Source of the DNA: Cupriavidus pinatubonensis
Lineage (GTDB): Bacteria > Pseudomonadota > Gammaproteobacteria > Burkholderiales > Burkholderiaceae
NCBI RefSeq assembly: GCF_019602855.1
Contig: NZ_CP080766.1
Coordinates: 496,001-560,000 of the forward strand
Length of the DNA stretch: 64,000 nucleotides
Direction of reading: 5' to 3'
Shown here: one piece after another, positions 9,736-17,535 of the stretch
How positions within the stretch are numbered: position 1 is the first letter of the stretch
How the letters are laid out: every line of letters starts with the position of its first letter
The notes under the pieces: generated by a model
What the model was told of the DNA's origin: nothing
What the model saw: only the letters and a program-made list of their open reading frames with translations
Databases searched by the model: none
Translations under genes and position numbers: made by a program

Positions 9736-10896
9736 TTACCCCTGTTCGATGCGCTTGCGCTCGTTGTCGAGATGGAAGGCGCCATCCACCACGACACGGT
9801 CGCCGGCCTTCACGCCGCTGAGCACCACGCGCATGCCGTCGCTTTCCGCGCCGAGCTTCACGCGCGTCTGACGGAACTGGCCGCCGGGCATTTCGACGTA
9901 GACGAGTTCGTCGTTCCCTTCGCGCACCACGGCGGAAGCCGGCACCACGAGCTGGTCGACCGGCTTGCTGGCAATCAGCATGCTCGCCAGCATGGCCGGC
10001 TTGAGGCGGCCCTCCCGATTTTCCAGCTCCGTGCGGACCAGCACCGTGCGCGACTGCGGGTTCACCGTACGGCCCACATAGATCAGTTTGCCGGTGATGG
10101 TCTGACTGCCCTTGCCATTAGCCAGCGACGGCACCTCGATCTCCACGCTCTGCCCTTCGGCCACCTGCGCGGCCTGCTGTTCGGGCACTTCGGCCACGAC
10201 CCATACGCGCGACAGGTCGGCCACGGTGTAGAGCGCGTCAGCCGGCTGCACGACCTGGCCTTGCGCCACATTGCGTTCCACCACGGTGCCACTGAGGCTC
10301 GAATACACGGGCGAATGCGAATTAATGCTGCCGTTCTTGGCCAGCTCCGCAATAGCGGCCGGGGACATGCCCAGCACGCGCAGCTGGTCGCGGTAGGCGC
10401 GCATTTCGGCCGATGCAATCGCCAGCTCGCTTTGGCGGCGCTGCAGCTCGCCGCGGCCGATCACGTCGGCCGCATAGAGTTGCTTCGCGCGTTCAGCATT
10501 GCGGGCCTGCAGTTCGTGCTGCGCCTCGCTCTTCAGGAAGGCCATCTGGGCTGCGCCGAGTTCAGTACTGTGCAGGCGCGCGAGCACCTGACCCGCCTTG
10601 ACCTCCTGGCCCAGGCTCGCATACAGGTCGGTCACGCGCCCGGTCACGCTGGCGCCGACGCGCGACACGCGCTGTTCGTCGAAATCGATGCGTCCCGCTA
10701 CGCGCAGCATCTCGCTGAACGCGGACGTGGACACCGGCGCTACCTTCAGGGTCTGCATCAGGTTGGGTTCGGGCTTGATGACACCGGGCGGCAGCTTGGG
10801 GGCTTCGGTCGCTTGGGCCGGCTCCTTCGAGCAGCCTGCCAGGGCAAACACCATGACGGCAGTGGCCGTCAGCGAAAGCAGGAAATTGGGGCGCAT
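9736..10896 (-). CDS. RND efflux periplasmic adaptor, CzcB-like lipoprotein, 386 aa
   Basis: The membrane fusion protein linking the RND pump to the outer-membrane channel. The N-terminus is a lipoprotein signal with lipobox LAGC, placing the lipidated cysteine at residue 22. Barrel-sandwich and hairpin segments follow (GRVTDLYASLGQEVKAGQVLARL, a coiled-coil helical hairpin around residues 110-170, and the second lipoyl half VVERNVAQGQVV). The C-terminal domain includes VVLSGVKAGDRVVVDGAF. There is no His-rich N-terminal metal-binding stretch as in some CzcB proteins. It lies between the channel gene (2-bp gap) and the pump gene. Confidence 0.92.
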   Translation of the reverse strand: MRPNFLLSLTATAVMVFALAGCSKEPAQATEAPKLPPGVIKPEPNLMQTLKVAPVSTSAFSEMLRVAGRIDFDEQRVSRVGASVTGRVTDLYASLGQEVKAGQVLARLHSTELGAAQMAFLKSEAQHELQARNAERAKQLYAADVIGRGELQRRQSELAIASAEMRAYRDQLRVLGMSPAAIAELAKNGSINSHSPVYSSLSGTVVERNVAQGQVVQPADALYTVADLSRVWVVAEVPEQQAAQVAEGQSVEIEVPSLANGKGSQTITGKLIYVGRTVNPQSRTVLVRTELENREGRLKPAMLASMLIASKPVDQLVVPASAVVREGNDELVYVEMPGGQFRQTRVKLGAESDGMRVVLSGVKAGDRVVVDGAFHLDNERKRIEQG

Positions 10897-10898
10897 GA

Positions 10899-12260
10899 TT
10901 ATCGGTTCTGGATGGTGGAAGACGGCAGCGCAGCAGGCGCGGTGCCCAGGGCCGTCGACATGAGCTTTTCGATCTGGATGGCAGCGACCTGCAGGTCGAA
11001 CTGCGCCGCGATCAGTTCATTGCGCGCGCCGCGCAGCACGCGCTGCGCGTCCAGGTAATCGAGAATGCCGCGCTCGCCGAAGCGGTAGGCGGACTCGGCC
11101 ACGTTCAGCGCGGACTCGGCTTCGCGCACGATGCCGGACTCCAGTGCTGTCACCTGCGACTGTGTGATTTCGTACTGGCGGTACGCGGCTTCCAGTTCCT
11201 GCGTCAGCTCGAATTCGCGCGCTTCCAGCGCAGTGCGCGCCTGCGTGGCCTGCGCGGTGGCTTCGCCCACCGGACCGCTGCGGCGGTCCCACAGCGGAAT
11301 CGTCACCACCAGCCCGATCTGCGAGACGTTGTTGTCCGGCTGGCGGTCCGTGCTCGCGCGCACGGCGACTTCGGGCCAGCGCAGCGAACGCTGGTAATCC
11401 ACGCCGAGGCGCGCGCGCTCGAGTTCCATGCGGCGCTGGGTCAGTTCGGCGTTGCTGGCGTTCATCGTGCCGCGCAACTGCGGCAGCGGCGGCACATCGG
11501 GCACTTGGCCGAGATTGCCGTCCAGCGAGAACAGCGCCGGCATGGCGCCGCCAACCTGCTGGCGCAGCGCGGCCTTGGCCTGGTTCACGCGCAGTTCCGC
11601 CGTCTGCGCGCTTTTCTGCGTCGCGAGCAATTCGGTCTCTGCCTTGATCAGTTCATAGCGCGGGGCCTCGCCCACTTCCACGCGAAGGCGCGCGCGCGAA
11701 TGGATCTGCCGCATCATCGCCAGGTCTTCGGACGCGGCCTGGAGTTCGCTCTCGCGGCGCAGAACCTCGAAATACGCCGTCTTCACGCGCGCGGCCAATT
11801 CGGCGCGAAAGCCCTGGCGCACGGCCTGAGACGCTTCCAGGCCGCGCGAAGCCATGTCCTGGCGCAGGCTGCGCTGGTGCGGATAGTCGAGCTTCTGGGT
11901 GATGGCGTAGGTGGGCGCGTTGCCGCTGGTCACGCCCGGCTGCTTGCCCTGCAGGCGGCCGTACATCACCTCGACCTGCGGGTTCGGATAGGCGCGCGCG
12001 CTAGTGATGGCGGCATTGGCGGCATCGACATTGGCCTGCGCGGCCTCGACGCCCTTGTTGGTGGATTGCGCGAGCGCCAGCAGTTGCTGCAGGCCATAGG
12101 AAGGACCGGTCACTGGGGCAGCGGATGCGGGCGGTGCAACGTTGCCGCCAGCCAGGACGACGGCGGCCGGCGGGCGCATGTCGTCGCTGGCCTGGGCCGG
12201 CACGGCCGCGAACGCCACCAGCGAAAGCGACGCGATCAGGGTCAGCTTGGTGTGTGTCAT
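10899..12260 (-). CDS. TolC-family outer-membrane efflux protein, CzcC-like
   Basis: The outer-membrane channel of the metal efflux complex. A signal peptide is seen from ATG 12260 (MTHTKLTLIASLSLVAFAAVPAQA). I choose this start because an upstream ATG at 12296 adds only twelve non-signal residues. The body is the usual pair of repeated helical coiled-coil OEP domains (ALAQSTNKGVEAAQANVDAANAAI at about residue 60, and NVAESAYRFGERGILDYLDAQRVL near the C-terminus). It is the first gene of the three-gene pump operon and is nearly contiguous with the adaptor gene. Confidence 0.9.
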   Translation of the reverse strand: MTHTKLTLIASLSLVAFAAVPAQASDDMRPPAAVVLAGGNVAPPASAAPVTGPSYGLQQLLALAQSTNKGVEAAQANVDAANAAITSARAYPNPQVEVMYGRLQGKQPGVTSGNAPTYAITQKLDYPHQRSLRQDMASRGLEASQAVRQGFRAELAARVKTAYFEVLRRESELQAASEDLAMMRQIHSRARLRVEVGEAPRYELIKAETELLATQKSAQTAELRVNQAKAALRQQVGGAMPALFSLDGNLGQVPDVPPLPQLRGTMNASNAELTQRRMELERARLGVDYQRSLRWPEVAVRASTDRQPDNNVSQIGLVVTIPLWDRRSGPVGEATAQATQARTALEAREFELTQELEAAYRQYEITQSQVTALESGIVREAESALNVAESAYRFGERGILDYLDAQRVLRGARNELIAAQFDLQVAAIQIEKLMSTALGTAPAALPSSTIQNR

Positions 12261-12451
12261 GAGTCGGGAAAGCAAGCCATAGGCTGCCTGCGCCATGCGT
12301 CATCGCCCGCCCCCTCGCGCGATGCGCGAGACGGACGGCAGACGTACCGCAACGGACTCAGCCGGCTACCGTTAAGGCGCGCCGGGAGTTCTGGGCAGGC
12401 AATGGGACGCGGCCTGCGCACGGCGATGCCGTGCACAGGGCGCGAAGGGAA

Positions 12452-12886
12452 TCAGGCGAGGGAAATCGGCGGCTTGAAGAAAGCCGTGGCGGGCGGCGCG
12501 GTGCGCCCGGCGGGCGCCTGCCAGATATCGTCCGCGGGCAGCAGCAGCTTCACGGTCGGCAGGTCGAACAAGGCGCTGGACTCTTCGATTTCGTCCAGCA
12601 GATCGAGCGGATCGAGCAGATCCGCAGACCAGATGTTGCAGTAGCCGGGCGGCGGTTCGTCGACGATGTCGTCGTCGTTCAGCCCATCATCGCCAGGAAC
12701 GACGAGCCGGCCGGTCGCGTCGACCGAGGGCAGCGATGCGACGTCGCTGACCTTGTCCGGCACGGTAATCGCGTGGGCGGCCACCGCGGCAATGTTTCCC
12801 TGTACACCCGCGTGCGCGTCCGCCACCGCTCCGTAGGAGAGCAGCGACAGGCACATGGCAGTCAGCAGCAGAAACAGGAATCGCAT
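12452..12886 (-). CDS. Small secreted protein upstream of metal efflux operon, 144 aa
   Basis: Starts best at ATG 12886 (MRFLFLLLTAMCLSLLSYG), which gives a clean signal peptide; an in-frame upstream ATG would add 13 residues. The mature part is acidic in the middle (GDDGLNDDDIVDEPPPG) and ends in Pro/Ala-rich sequence. It is transcribed in the same direction as the pump genes, about 190 bp before the TolC-family gene. Small periplasmic proteins at this position are common in czc/cnr-type loci, where some act in regulation or metal binding. Beyond the acidic patch I see no metal-binding motif, so function is inferred from context only. Confidence 0.6.
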   Translation of the reverse strand: MRFLFLLLTAMCLSLLSYGAVADAHAGVQGNIAAVAAHAITVPDKVSDVASLPSVDATGRLVVPGDDGLNDDDIVDEPPPGYCNIWSADLLDPLDLLDEIEESSALFDLPTVKLLLPADDIWQAPAGRTAPPATAFFKPPISLA

Positions 12887-12970
12887 GGGTCCCGGGGGGG
12901 CGTTCAGCAGGGCTGGATGGCGCACTTTGTGGGTGCGTCAGAGGCCTTGCTGCGGTACAGCATTGTAACT

Positions 12971-12999
12971 TAACGATTACGATTGACTTGGAATCGTTA
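12971..12999. promoter_or_regulatory. Inverted repeat upstream of secreted protein gene
   Basis: TAACGATT (12971-12978) and AATCGTTA (12992-12999) form an exact 8-bp inverted repeat with a 13-bp spacer, in an AT-rich patch about 85-115 bp before the start at 12886. Its position suits an operator or a response-regulator site for the metal-efflux unit. No regulator gene for that unit is present in the window. Confidence 0.4.
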
Positions 13000-13075
13000 C
13001 TTTCGTTCCTTTCACAAGGCACCTCACCGAACCAAGGGAGAGCACATCCGAAGGCAATCAAGTCGCAAAGTCGTC

Positions 13076-13921
13076 CTACAACCCAAACCCGTAAAGCACC
13101 GTCGCATTCCTCCAGCGCAGCGACTCGGCAAACCCGCCATCCCCCGCCCCCTCGCCACCAGTCGGCTCGCAGGGCCACTGGAAGAGCGCCGCGCATTCTC
13201 CAGCGCGGGCCGACGATTCATGATTGGTCCAAGGCCAGTCGCTGCCAAGCAGCAACCGGTCCTGCCCCACGACCCGGCGCCATGCCATTGCGAGTGAACG
13301 CCAGTCTGTGCCGGGCGGGAGCCGGTATGGGGCGCTGAACTTTACCCACACCTGCCGACGCTGCAGTGTCCGCTCAGCCACCGCGAAGACCGGATCTCGA
13401 ACGCCTTGTTCGCCGGGCCTGCCAAAGTGGTCGAGCACGACAGGTGCCCCGCAATCGCCAAGCGAAGCGTCGAGTTCAGACAGCAGCGCAGCACCCTGAC
13501 CGTTCGCGGTATGCAGTTCCACATGCCAGCCGAGCAAGGCAATCCGTTCGAACAATGTCCGCCACGGCGCTGTGCCGATGCGGCGCCACTCCGGGTCGCC
13601 GAAGAAATTGAGCCGGATGCCTCGCACGCCCGCCGCCTGCATGGCGGCCAACTGGCCGTCCGTCACCGACGGATCCACCACGGCCACGCCGCGAAGCCGC
13701 CCTGGCCTGGCGCGCAGCGCCGCAAGCAGCGCCGCATTGTCCGTGCCGAGAAAACTGGTTTGGACTACGACGCCATACAGGTCCCCCAGCGGCGCCAGCA
13801 GGCTCTGCCAGTCTTCGATGCGCGCGGAGTATGCAGGCCGGTACCGCGCTGCCGGCATGCCGGTTCCGGCATCGAACAGATGAAAGTGGCAATCCACCAG
13901 TGGCATCGCGTTGCGCGTCAT
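13076..13921 (-). CDS. Amidohydrolase-family protein (PDC hydrolase-like), 281 aa
   Basis: A TIM-barrel metal-dependent hydrolase of the amidohydrolase-2 family that includes 2-pyrone-4,6-dicarboxylate lactonase. The N-terminus carries the metal-binding HxH motif (VDCHFHLFDAG). Later motifs are GVRGIRLNFFG, VELHTANGQG, VVLDHFGRPG and LLLGSDWPWTNHE, the last with the conserved Asp. The start at ATG 13921 follows GAGGAG at good spacing; a frame extending to 13975 lacks this. It is divergent from the GntR regulator gene and shares a 99-bp promoter region with it. The reaction is probably hydrolysis of a lactone or similar carboxylic compound taken up by the neighbouring Bug-protein system; the substrate is unknown. 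Confidence 0.8.
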   Translation of the reverse strand: MTRNAMPLVDCHFHLFDAGTGMPAARYRPAYSARIEDWQSLLAPLGDLYGVVVQTSFLGTDNAALLAALRARPGRLRGVAVVDPSVTDGQLAAMQAAGVRGIRLNFFGDPEWRRIGTAPWRTLFERIALLGWHVELHTANGQGAALLSELDASLGDCGAPVVLDHFGRPGEQGVRDPVFAVAERTLQRRQVWVKFSAPYRLPPGTDWRSLAMAWRRVVGQDRLLLGSDWPWTNHESSARAGECAALFQWPCEPTGGEGAGDGGFAESLRWRNATVLYGFGL

Positions 13922-13985
13922 CGTCGCTGCTCCTCGCATGCGGGTAAGCCCTGATATGGCATCAGGCGCCCCCATCTATACTCTA

Positions 13986-13999
13986 GTCCTCTAGAGGAC
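13986..13999. promoter_or_regulatory. Perfect 14-bp palindrome, likely GntR operator
   Basis: GTCCTCTAGAGGAC reads identically on both strands. It sits midway between the divergent amidohydrolase start (13921) and the GntR-family regulator start (14021). An operator at this place would let the regulator control both its own operon and the hydrolase. Confidence 0.65.
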
Positions 14000-14020
14000 A
14001 CCAATCTACACGAACCCCAG

Positions 14021-14776
14021 ATGCAAGACAACGCCCCGCTGCACAGCTCCGCAACCGCCGTCGGCGTGAGCCGCTACGGCCGGATCGCGGCCCAGTTGCA
14101 GCGCAAGATCGTGGACGGCGAATGGCCGCCCGGCGCGGCCATTCCGGCCGAAAGCACGCTTGCCACTGAGTTTGGCACGGCGCTCGGCACCATCCGCCAG
14201 GCGATAGCCGTACTCGTGCAGGAGGGATTACTGGAGCGGGTGCAGGGCAAAGGCACCTTCGTGCGCAATGGACTCACCGGTGCCAGCATGATGCGGTTCT
14301 TCCGCTTTCGGGCCGATGCGGGTGCGGCTGACGTGGCCATCCCGCGTTCCGAGATCCTGTCGTGCCGCGCCGTGCGGCTGGAGAAGTCTGTTGCGACGCT
14401 GTTCGGGCTGGACACAGGCGCTCGCGGGCTGGCGATCTCGCGGCGCCGCTGGCTCGACGACAAGCCTCGCCTGCTCGAATCGATCTGGCTGCCGCTGCCG
14501 CGTTGCGAGCCGCTGCAGCGCCTGCCCAAGGCCGAATGGGGCGACCTGCTCTATCCGTTGCTGGCTTCGCAATGCGGCATCACGATCCACCGTGCCGTCG
14601 ACGAAGTGACATTCCGCACGCTCGATGCGGACCAGGCCGAATTGCTCGACCTGCCCGATGGTCACCCATGCGCGCTCGTGACACGGCGCGCGTATGACCT
14701 GCAGGGCAACTGTGCGGAGTACCGGCTGACAGAGGGCGACGCCTACGCGTTCCGCTACCAGGCGGACATCCGCTGA
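14021..14776 (+). CDS. GntR/HutC-family transcriptional regulator, 251 aa
   Basis: An N-terminal winged helix of GntR type (RYGRIAAQLQRKIVDGEWPPG, then TLATEFGTALGTIRQAI, then QGKGTFV, residues about 18-87) is followed by a UTRA ligand-binding domain (from about residue 95, with RRRWLDDKPRLLESIW and EYRLTEGDAYAFRYQADIR). That is the HutC subfamily. It is the first gene of a unit with two Bug-type binding proteins (3-bp gap to the first) and is divergent from an amidohydrolase gene. The palindrome at 13986-13999 is its likely binding site. The effector is probably the compound bound or produced by the neighbouring proteins. Confidence 0.9.
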   Translation: MQDNAPLHSSATAVGVSRYGRIAAQLQRKIVDGEWPPGAAIPAESTLATEFGTALGTIRQAIAVLVQEGLLERVQGKGTFVRNGLTGASMMRFFRFRADAGAADVAIPRSEILSCRAVRLEKSVATLFGLDTGARGLAISRRRWLDDKPRLLESIWLPLPRCEPLQRLPKAEWGDLLYPLLASQCGITIHRAVDEVTFRTLDADQAELLDLPDGHPCALVTRRAYDLQGNCAEYRLTEGDAYAFRYQADIR

Positions 14777-14779
14777 CCC

Positions 14780-15796
14780 ATGAAAAAGAACACTGATGTG
14801 GAGACAAGCTTGAATCCTTCGACAACATGCATCGCAGCCGCCGTGGCCACCAGCCTGCTGCTCAGCCCCGTCCTTGCGCAGGCCACGGAGTCGGCCGCGC
14901 AGTGGCCGAGCCGGCCCATCACCATTGTCGTGACCTACCCGCCCGGCGGCGGTGCGGACCTGATGGCGCGCATGATCGCGCCCGGGCTCGGGCGTGAACT
15001 GGGCCAGTCCGTCATCGTGGAAAACCGGCCCGGTGCCGGCGGGCAGATCGGCGCATCGTACGTCGCCAAGGCGGCGCCGGATGGCTACACGCTGATGGTC
15101 GATGCCTCGTCCTATGCGGTCAATCCAAGCCTGTATCCCCGCCTGCCCTACGACCCTGCCAAGGCCTTCACGGCAATTGGCGTGCTTGCGCGCTATCCCA
15201 ATGTCCTGGTGGCCACGCCAGGATTCCCCGCGCATTCGGTCAAGGATGTCCTGGCGCTAGCGAAGCAGAAGCCGGGCACGGTAGCCTTTGCCTCGTCGGG
15301 CAATGGCTCCGCCCAGCACCTGTCCGGGGTGCTGTTCGAGCAGCGTGCGGGCGTGGACCTGCTGCACGTGCCTTACAAAGGCGGCGGCCCGGCCATGACC
15401 GATGTCATCGCGGGCCAGGTGCCGCTGTTCTTTGCCAACGTGGCCTCCAGCCTGCAGCACATCAAGGCCGGCAAGCTCAGGCCGCTTGCCGTGACGAGCC
15501 ATACGCGCACGCCGGCGCTGCCGTCGGTGCCGACCATGGAAGAAGCCGGCGTGGCGGGCTACGAAGTTTATGAATGGAATGCGGCATTCGTCCCGGCCGG
15601 CACGCCCCAGCCGATTGCCAGCAAGCTCTCTGAAGCGCTGCAGAAAGTCATGAACAGCCCCGACGTGCGCAAGCGCATTGCGGAACTGGGCGGCGAGGTC
15701 GTGGCCGCGCCGCCGGCCGAGGCCGCCCGCTATATCGATAACCAGACCCGCCTGTGGGCCAAGGTCATCAAGGATGGCAACGTCAAGCCGGAATGA
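14780..15796 (+). CDS. Bug-family (TctC) solute-binding protein, 338 aa
   Basis: A periplasmic binding protein of the tripartite tricarboxylate transporter Bug family. The signal peptide is SLLLSPVLAQA. The mature start WPSRPITIVVTYPPGGGADLMAR and the ENRPGAGGQIGASYVAKAAPDGYTLM stretch are family hallmarks. The ATG at 14780 lies 4 bp after the regulator's stop. An internal TTG near 14812 preceded by GGAGA would also give a good signal peptide, so the exact start is uncertain. No TctA/TctB membrane genes are nearby, as is usual for Bug proteins in Cupriavidus and Bordetella. Confidence 0.9.
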   Translation: MKKNTDVETSLNPSTTCIAAAVATSLLLSPVLAQATESAAQWPSRPITIVVTYPPGGGADLMARMIAPGLGRELGQSVIVENRPGAGGQIGASYVAKAAPDGYTLMVDASSYAVNPSLYPRLPYDPAKAFTAIGVLARYPNVLVATPGFPAHSVKDVLALAKQKPGTVAFASSGNGSAQHLSGVLFEQRAGVDLLHVPYKGGGPAMTDVIAGQVPLFFANVASSLQHIKAGKLRPLAVTSHTRTPALPSVPTMEEAGVAGYEVYEWNAAFVPAGTPQPIASKLSEALQKVMNSPDVRKRIAELGGEVVAAPPAEAARYIDNQTRLWAKVIKDGNVKPE

Positions 15797-15889
15797 GGCA
15801 ACCGCTGTCCTCCCGCCACGAATTCAAGTCACCAAGCCAAGCCGCCGAGCCAGGCCAAGCCAAGCCACTACGCATCACCGGAGAATTGC

Positions 15890-16879
15890 ATGACCCAGTT
15901 TGACCCCGTCCGCCGCGACGTCCTGAAGCTCGCCGCCGCGCTAGGCGCCGGCGCCCTTGCCCCATCGCTCGCGCGCGCCCAGGCATGGCCGGCCAAACCC
16001 ATCCGGCTGGTGGTGCCGTTCGCACCAGGCGGCAGCTCCGAGATCGTGGCACGCTCGACGGCCGCCGAACTGACCCGCCTGCTTGGCGTATCGGTGTTCG
16101 TGGAGAACAAGCCGGGCGGCGCGGGCAACGTCGCCATGGGGGAAGTGGCGCGCGCGGATGACCAGCACACGCTGATCCTCGGCCATATCGGTACCCTCGC
16201 GGTGAATCCCTACATCTTCGCGAAGCTGCCCTACGATCCGAACAAGGACTTCCGACCGGTTTCGCTGCTATCCAAGGTGCCGAGCCTGTATGTGATCCAT
16301 CCCGACGTGCCGGCGAAGAACCTGAAGGAGTTCATCGCGCTGGCCAAGAGCAAGCCCGGCAAGCTCAACTACGGTTCGGCCGGCAATGGCAGCGCCGGCC
16401 ATCTGGCATTCGAGTACCTGAAGGCCGCCTCCGGCACCTTCATCACCCACGTGCCCTACCGCGGCAGCGGTCCGCAGATCACCGATCTGCTGTCCGGCAG
16501 GCTCGATGCGGCTGCGGTCGGTGCGCCGGCAATCCTGCCGTTCATCAAGGCCGGCAAGCTGCGCTGCATCGCCACCGGCACGTCGCAGCGCATCCCGCAG
16601 TTGCCTGACGTCGGCACGGTGGCGGAACAAGGCTATCCGGGCTTCGAGATGACGCAGTGGTATGGCCTGCTTGCGCCGGCAAGTCTTCCCCAGGCGGCCA
16701 CCGACAAGCTTGCGGACGCCGCCATCAAGGCGGTAAAGAGCCCGGCGTCGGCACAACGGCTCGGCGCCGATGCCGCGCTGGTGGTGGGCAGCACGCCGGA
16801 AGAGTTCGCGCGCTTCATCGCCCAGGAGCAAGCGCGGTGGAAGCCGATCATCGCGCGCGCGCAGATCAAACCGGACTGA
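15890..16879 (+). CDS. Second Bug-family (TctC) solute-binding protein, 329 aa
   Basis: A second Bug-type binding protein, 93 bp after the first and on the same strand. The N-terminus has a twin-arginine-like signal (RRDVLKLAAALGAGALAPS), unlike the Sec-type signal of its neighbour. The mature protein shows AKPIRLVVPFAPGGSSEIVAR, ENKPGGAGNVAMGEVA and the conserved YGSAGNGSAGH segment. The two proteins are clearly divergent, not a recent duplication. The short gap carries CCAAGCC-type direct repeats. Likely role: capture of a carboxylate in the periplasm for a transporter encoded elsewhere. Confidence 0.9.
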   Translation: MTQFDPVRRDVLKLAAALGAGALAPSLARAQAWPAKPIRLVVPFAPGGSSEIVARSTAAELTRLLGVSVFVENKPGGAGNVAMGEVARADDQHTLILGHIGTLAVNPYIFAKLPYDPNKDFRPVSLLSKVPSLYVIHPDVPAKNLKEFIALAKSKPGKLNYGSAGNGSAGHLAFEYLKAASGTFITHVPYRGSGPQITDLLSGRLDAAAVGAPAILPFIKAGKLRCIATGTSQRIPQLPDVGTVAEQGYPGFEMTQWYGLLAPASLPQAATDKLADAAIKAVKSPASAQRLGADAALVVGSTPEEFARFIAQEQARWKPIIARAQIKPD

Positions 16880-17064
16880 CATCGTCCGTGGCCCGGCTGC
16901 GGTACCTGCCAGCAACGTGGTGCGAACTTCGCATTCGACAGAGCCCCGCCGGGCACCTTGCATGCCTCGCTGAAGAATTCCGATTCGCGGTGGAATAAAG
17001 CCGCCCCCTCGTGCGTCTACCAGGCATGGGTCCGCTTCCCGGACCGCCTGAACCACGAGGAATC

Positions 17065-17520
17065 ATGGCTCTCCCGCCCCGCCCACCGCGATCCTCCGCC
17101 TCTGCCCGGACTGTCCTGGCATTGACGGCGGCATTCCTGCTGCCGGCTATCGCTGCGGCCCAGGCCACCACCGACCAGCAGAAGTTCGCGGCCGAGAACG
17201 AGGCCGCCATGACCCGGATGATGGACGGCATGGCCGTCAAACCTAGCGGCGATATCGATCAGGATTTCGCGGCCATGATGATCCCGCATCACCAGGGCGC
17301 CATCGACATGGCCATGGCCGAACTGCGCTACGGGCGCAATGAACAGCTGCGGCGTATCGCGCAGGAAATCGTCGTCGAACAACTGCAGGAGATCGCCGCA
17401 ATGCGGCTCGCGCTCGGCCAGCCATTGCCGCCATCCGCCCCAGCGCCGACCCAGCCTGACAACAGCGTCCAGCCAATGCCACAAGCAGCCGGGCACAGCC
17501 GCTCCACGCACGCACACTGA
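17065..17520 (+). CDS. DUF305 family secreted protein, 151 aa
   Basis: A signal peptide (MALPPRPPRSSASARTV..., cleavage near IAAAQA) is followed by a DUF305 domain with the signature MMIPHHQGAIDMA and a His/Met-rich surface. The ATG at 17065 follows GAGGAATC; an upstream in-frame ATG at 17011 has no good ribosome-binding site. DUF305 proteins are periplasmic, ferritin-like four-helix proteins often found near copper or metal genes. It is followed 15 bp later by the YncE-like protein and probably shares its operon with that gene and the sigma/anti-sigma pair. Confidence 0.85.
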   Translation: MALPPRPPRSSASARTVLALTAAFLLPAIAAAQATTDQQKFAAENEAAMTRMMDGMAVKPSGDIDQDFAAMMIPHHQGAIDMAMAELRYGRNEQLRRIAQEIVVEQLQEIAAMRLALGQPLPPSAPAPTQPDNSVQPMPQAAGHSRSTHAH

Positions 17521-17535
17521 CAACAAGACCAAGCC

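Noticed and set aside
6580..11058. Long plus-strand frames opposite the metal pump and adaptor genes
   Set aside because: They are antisense to clearly homologous RND and adaptor genes, have biased His/Arg composition and no protein motifs.
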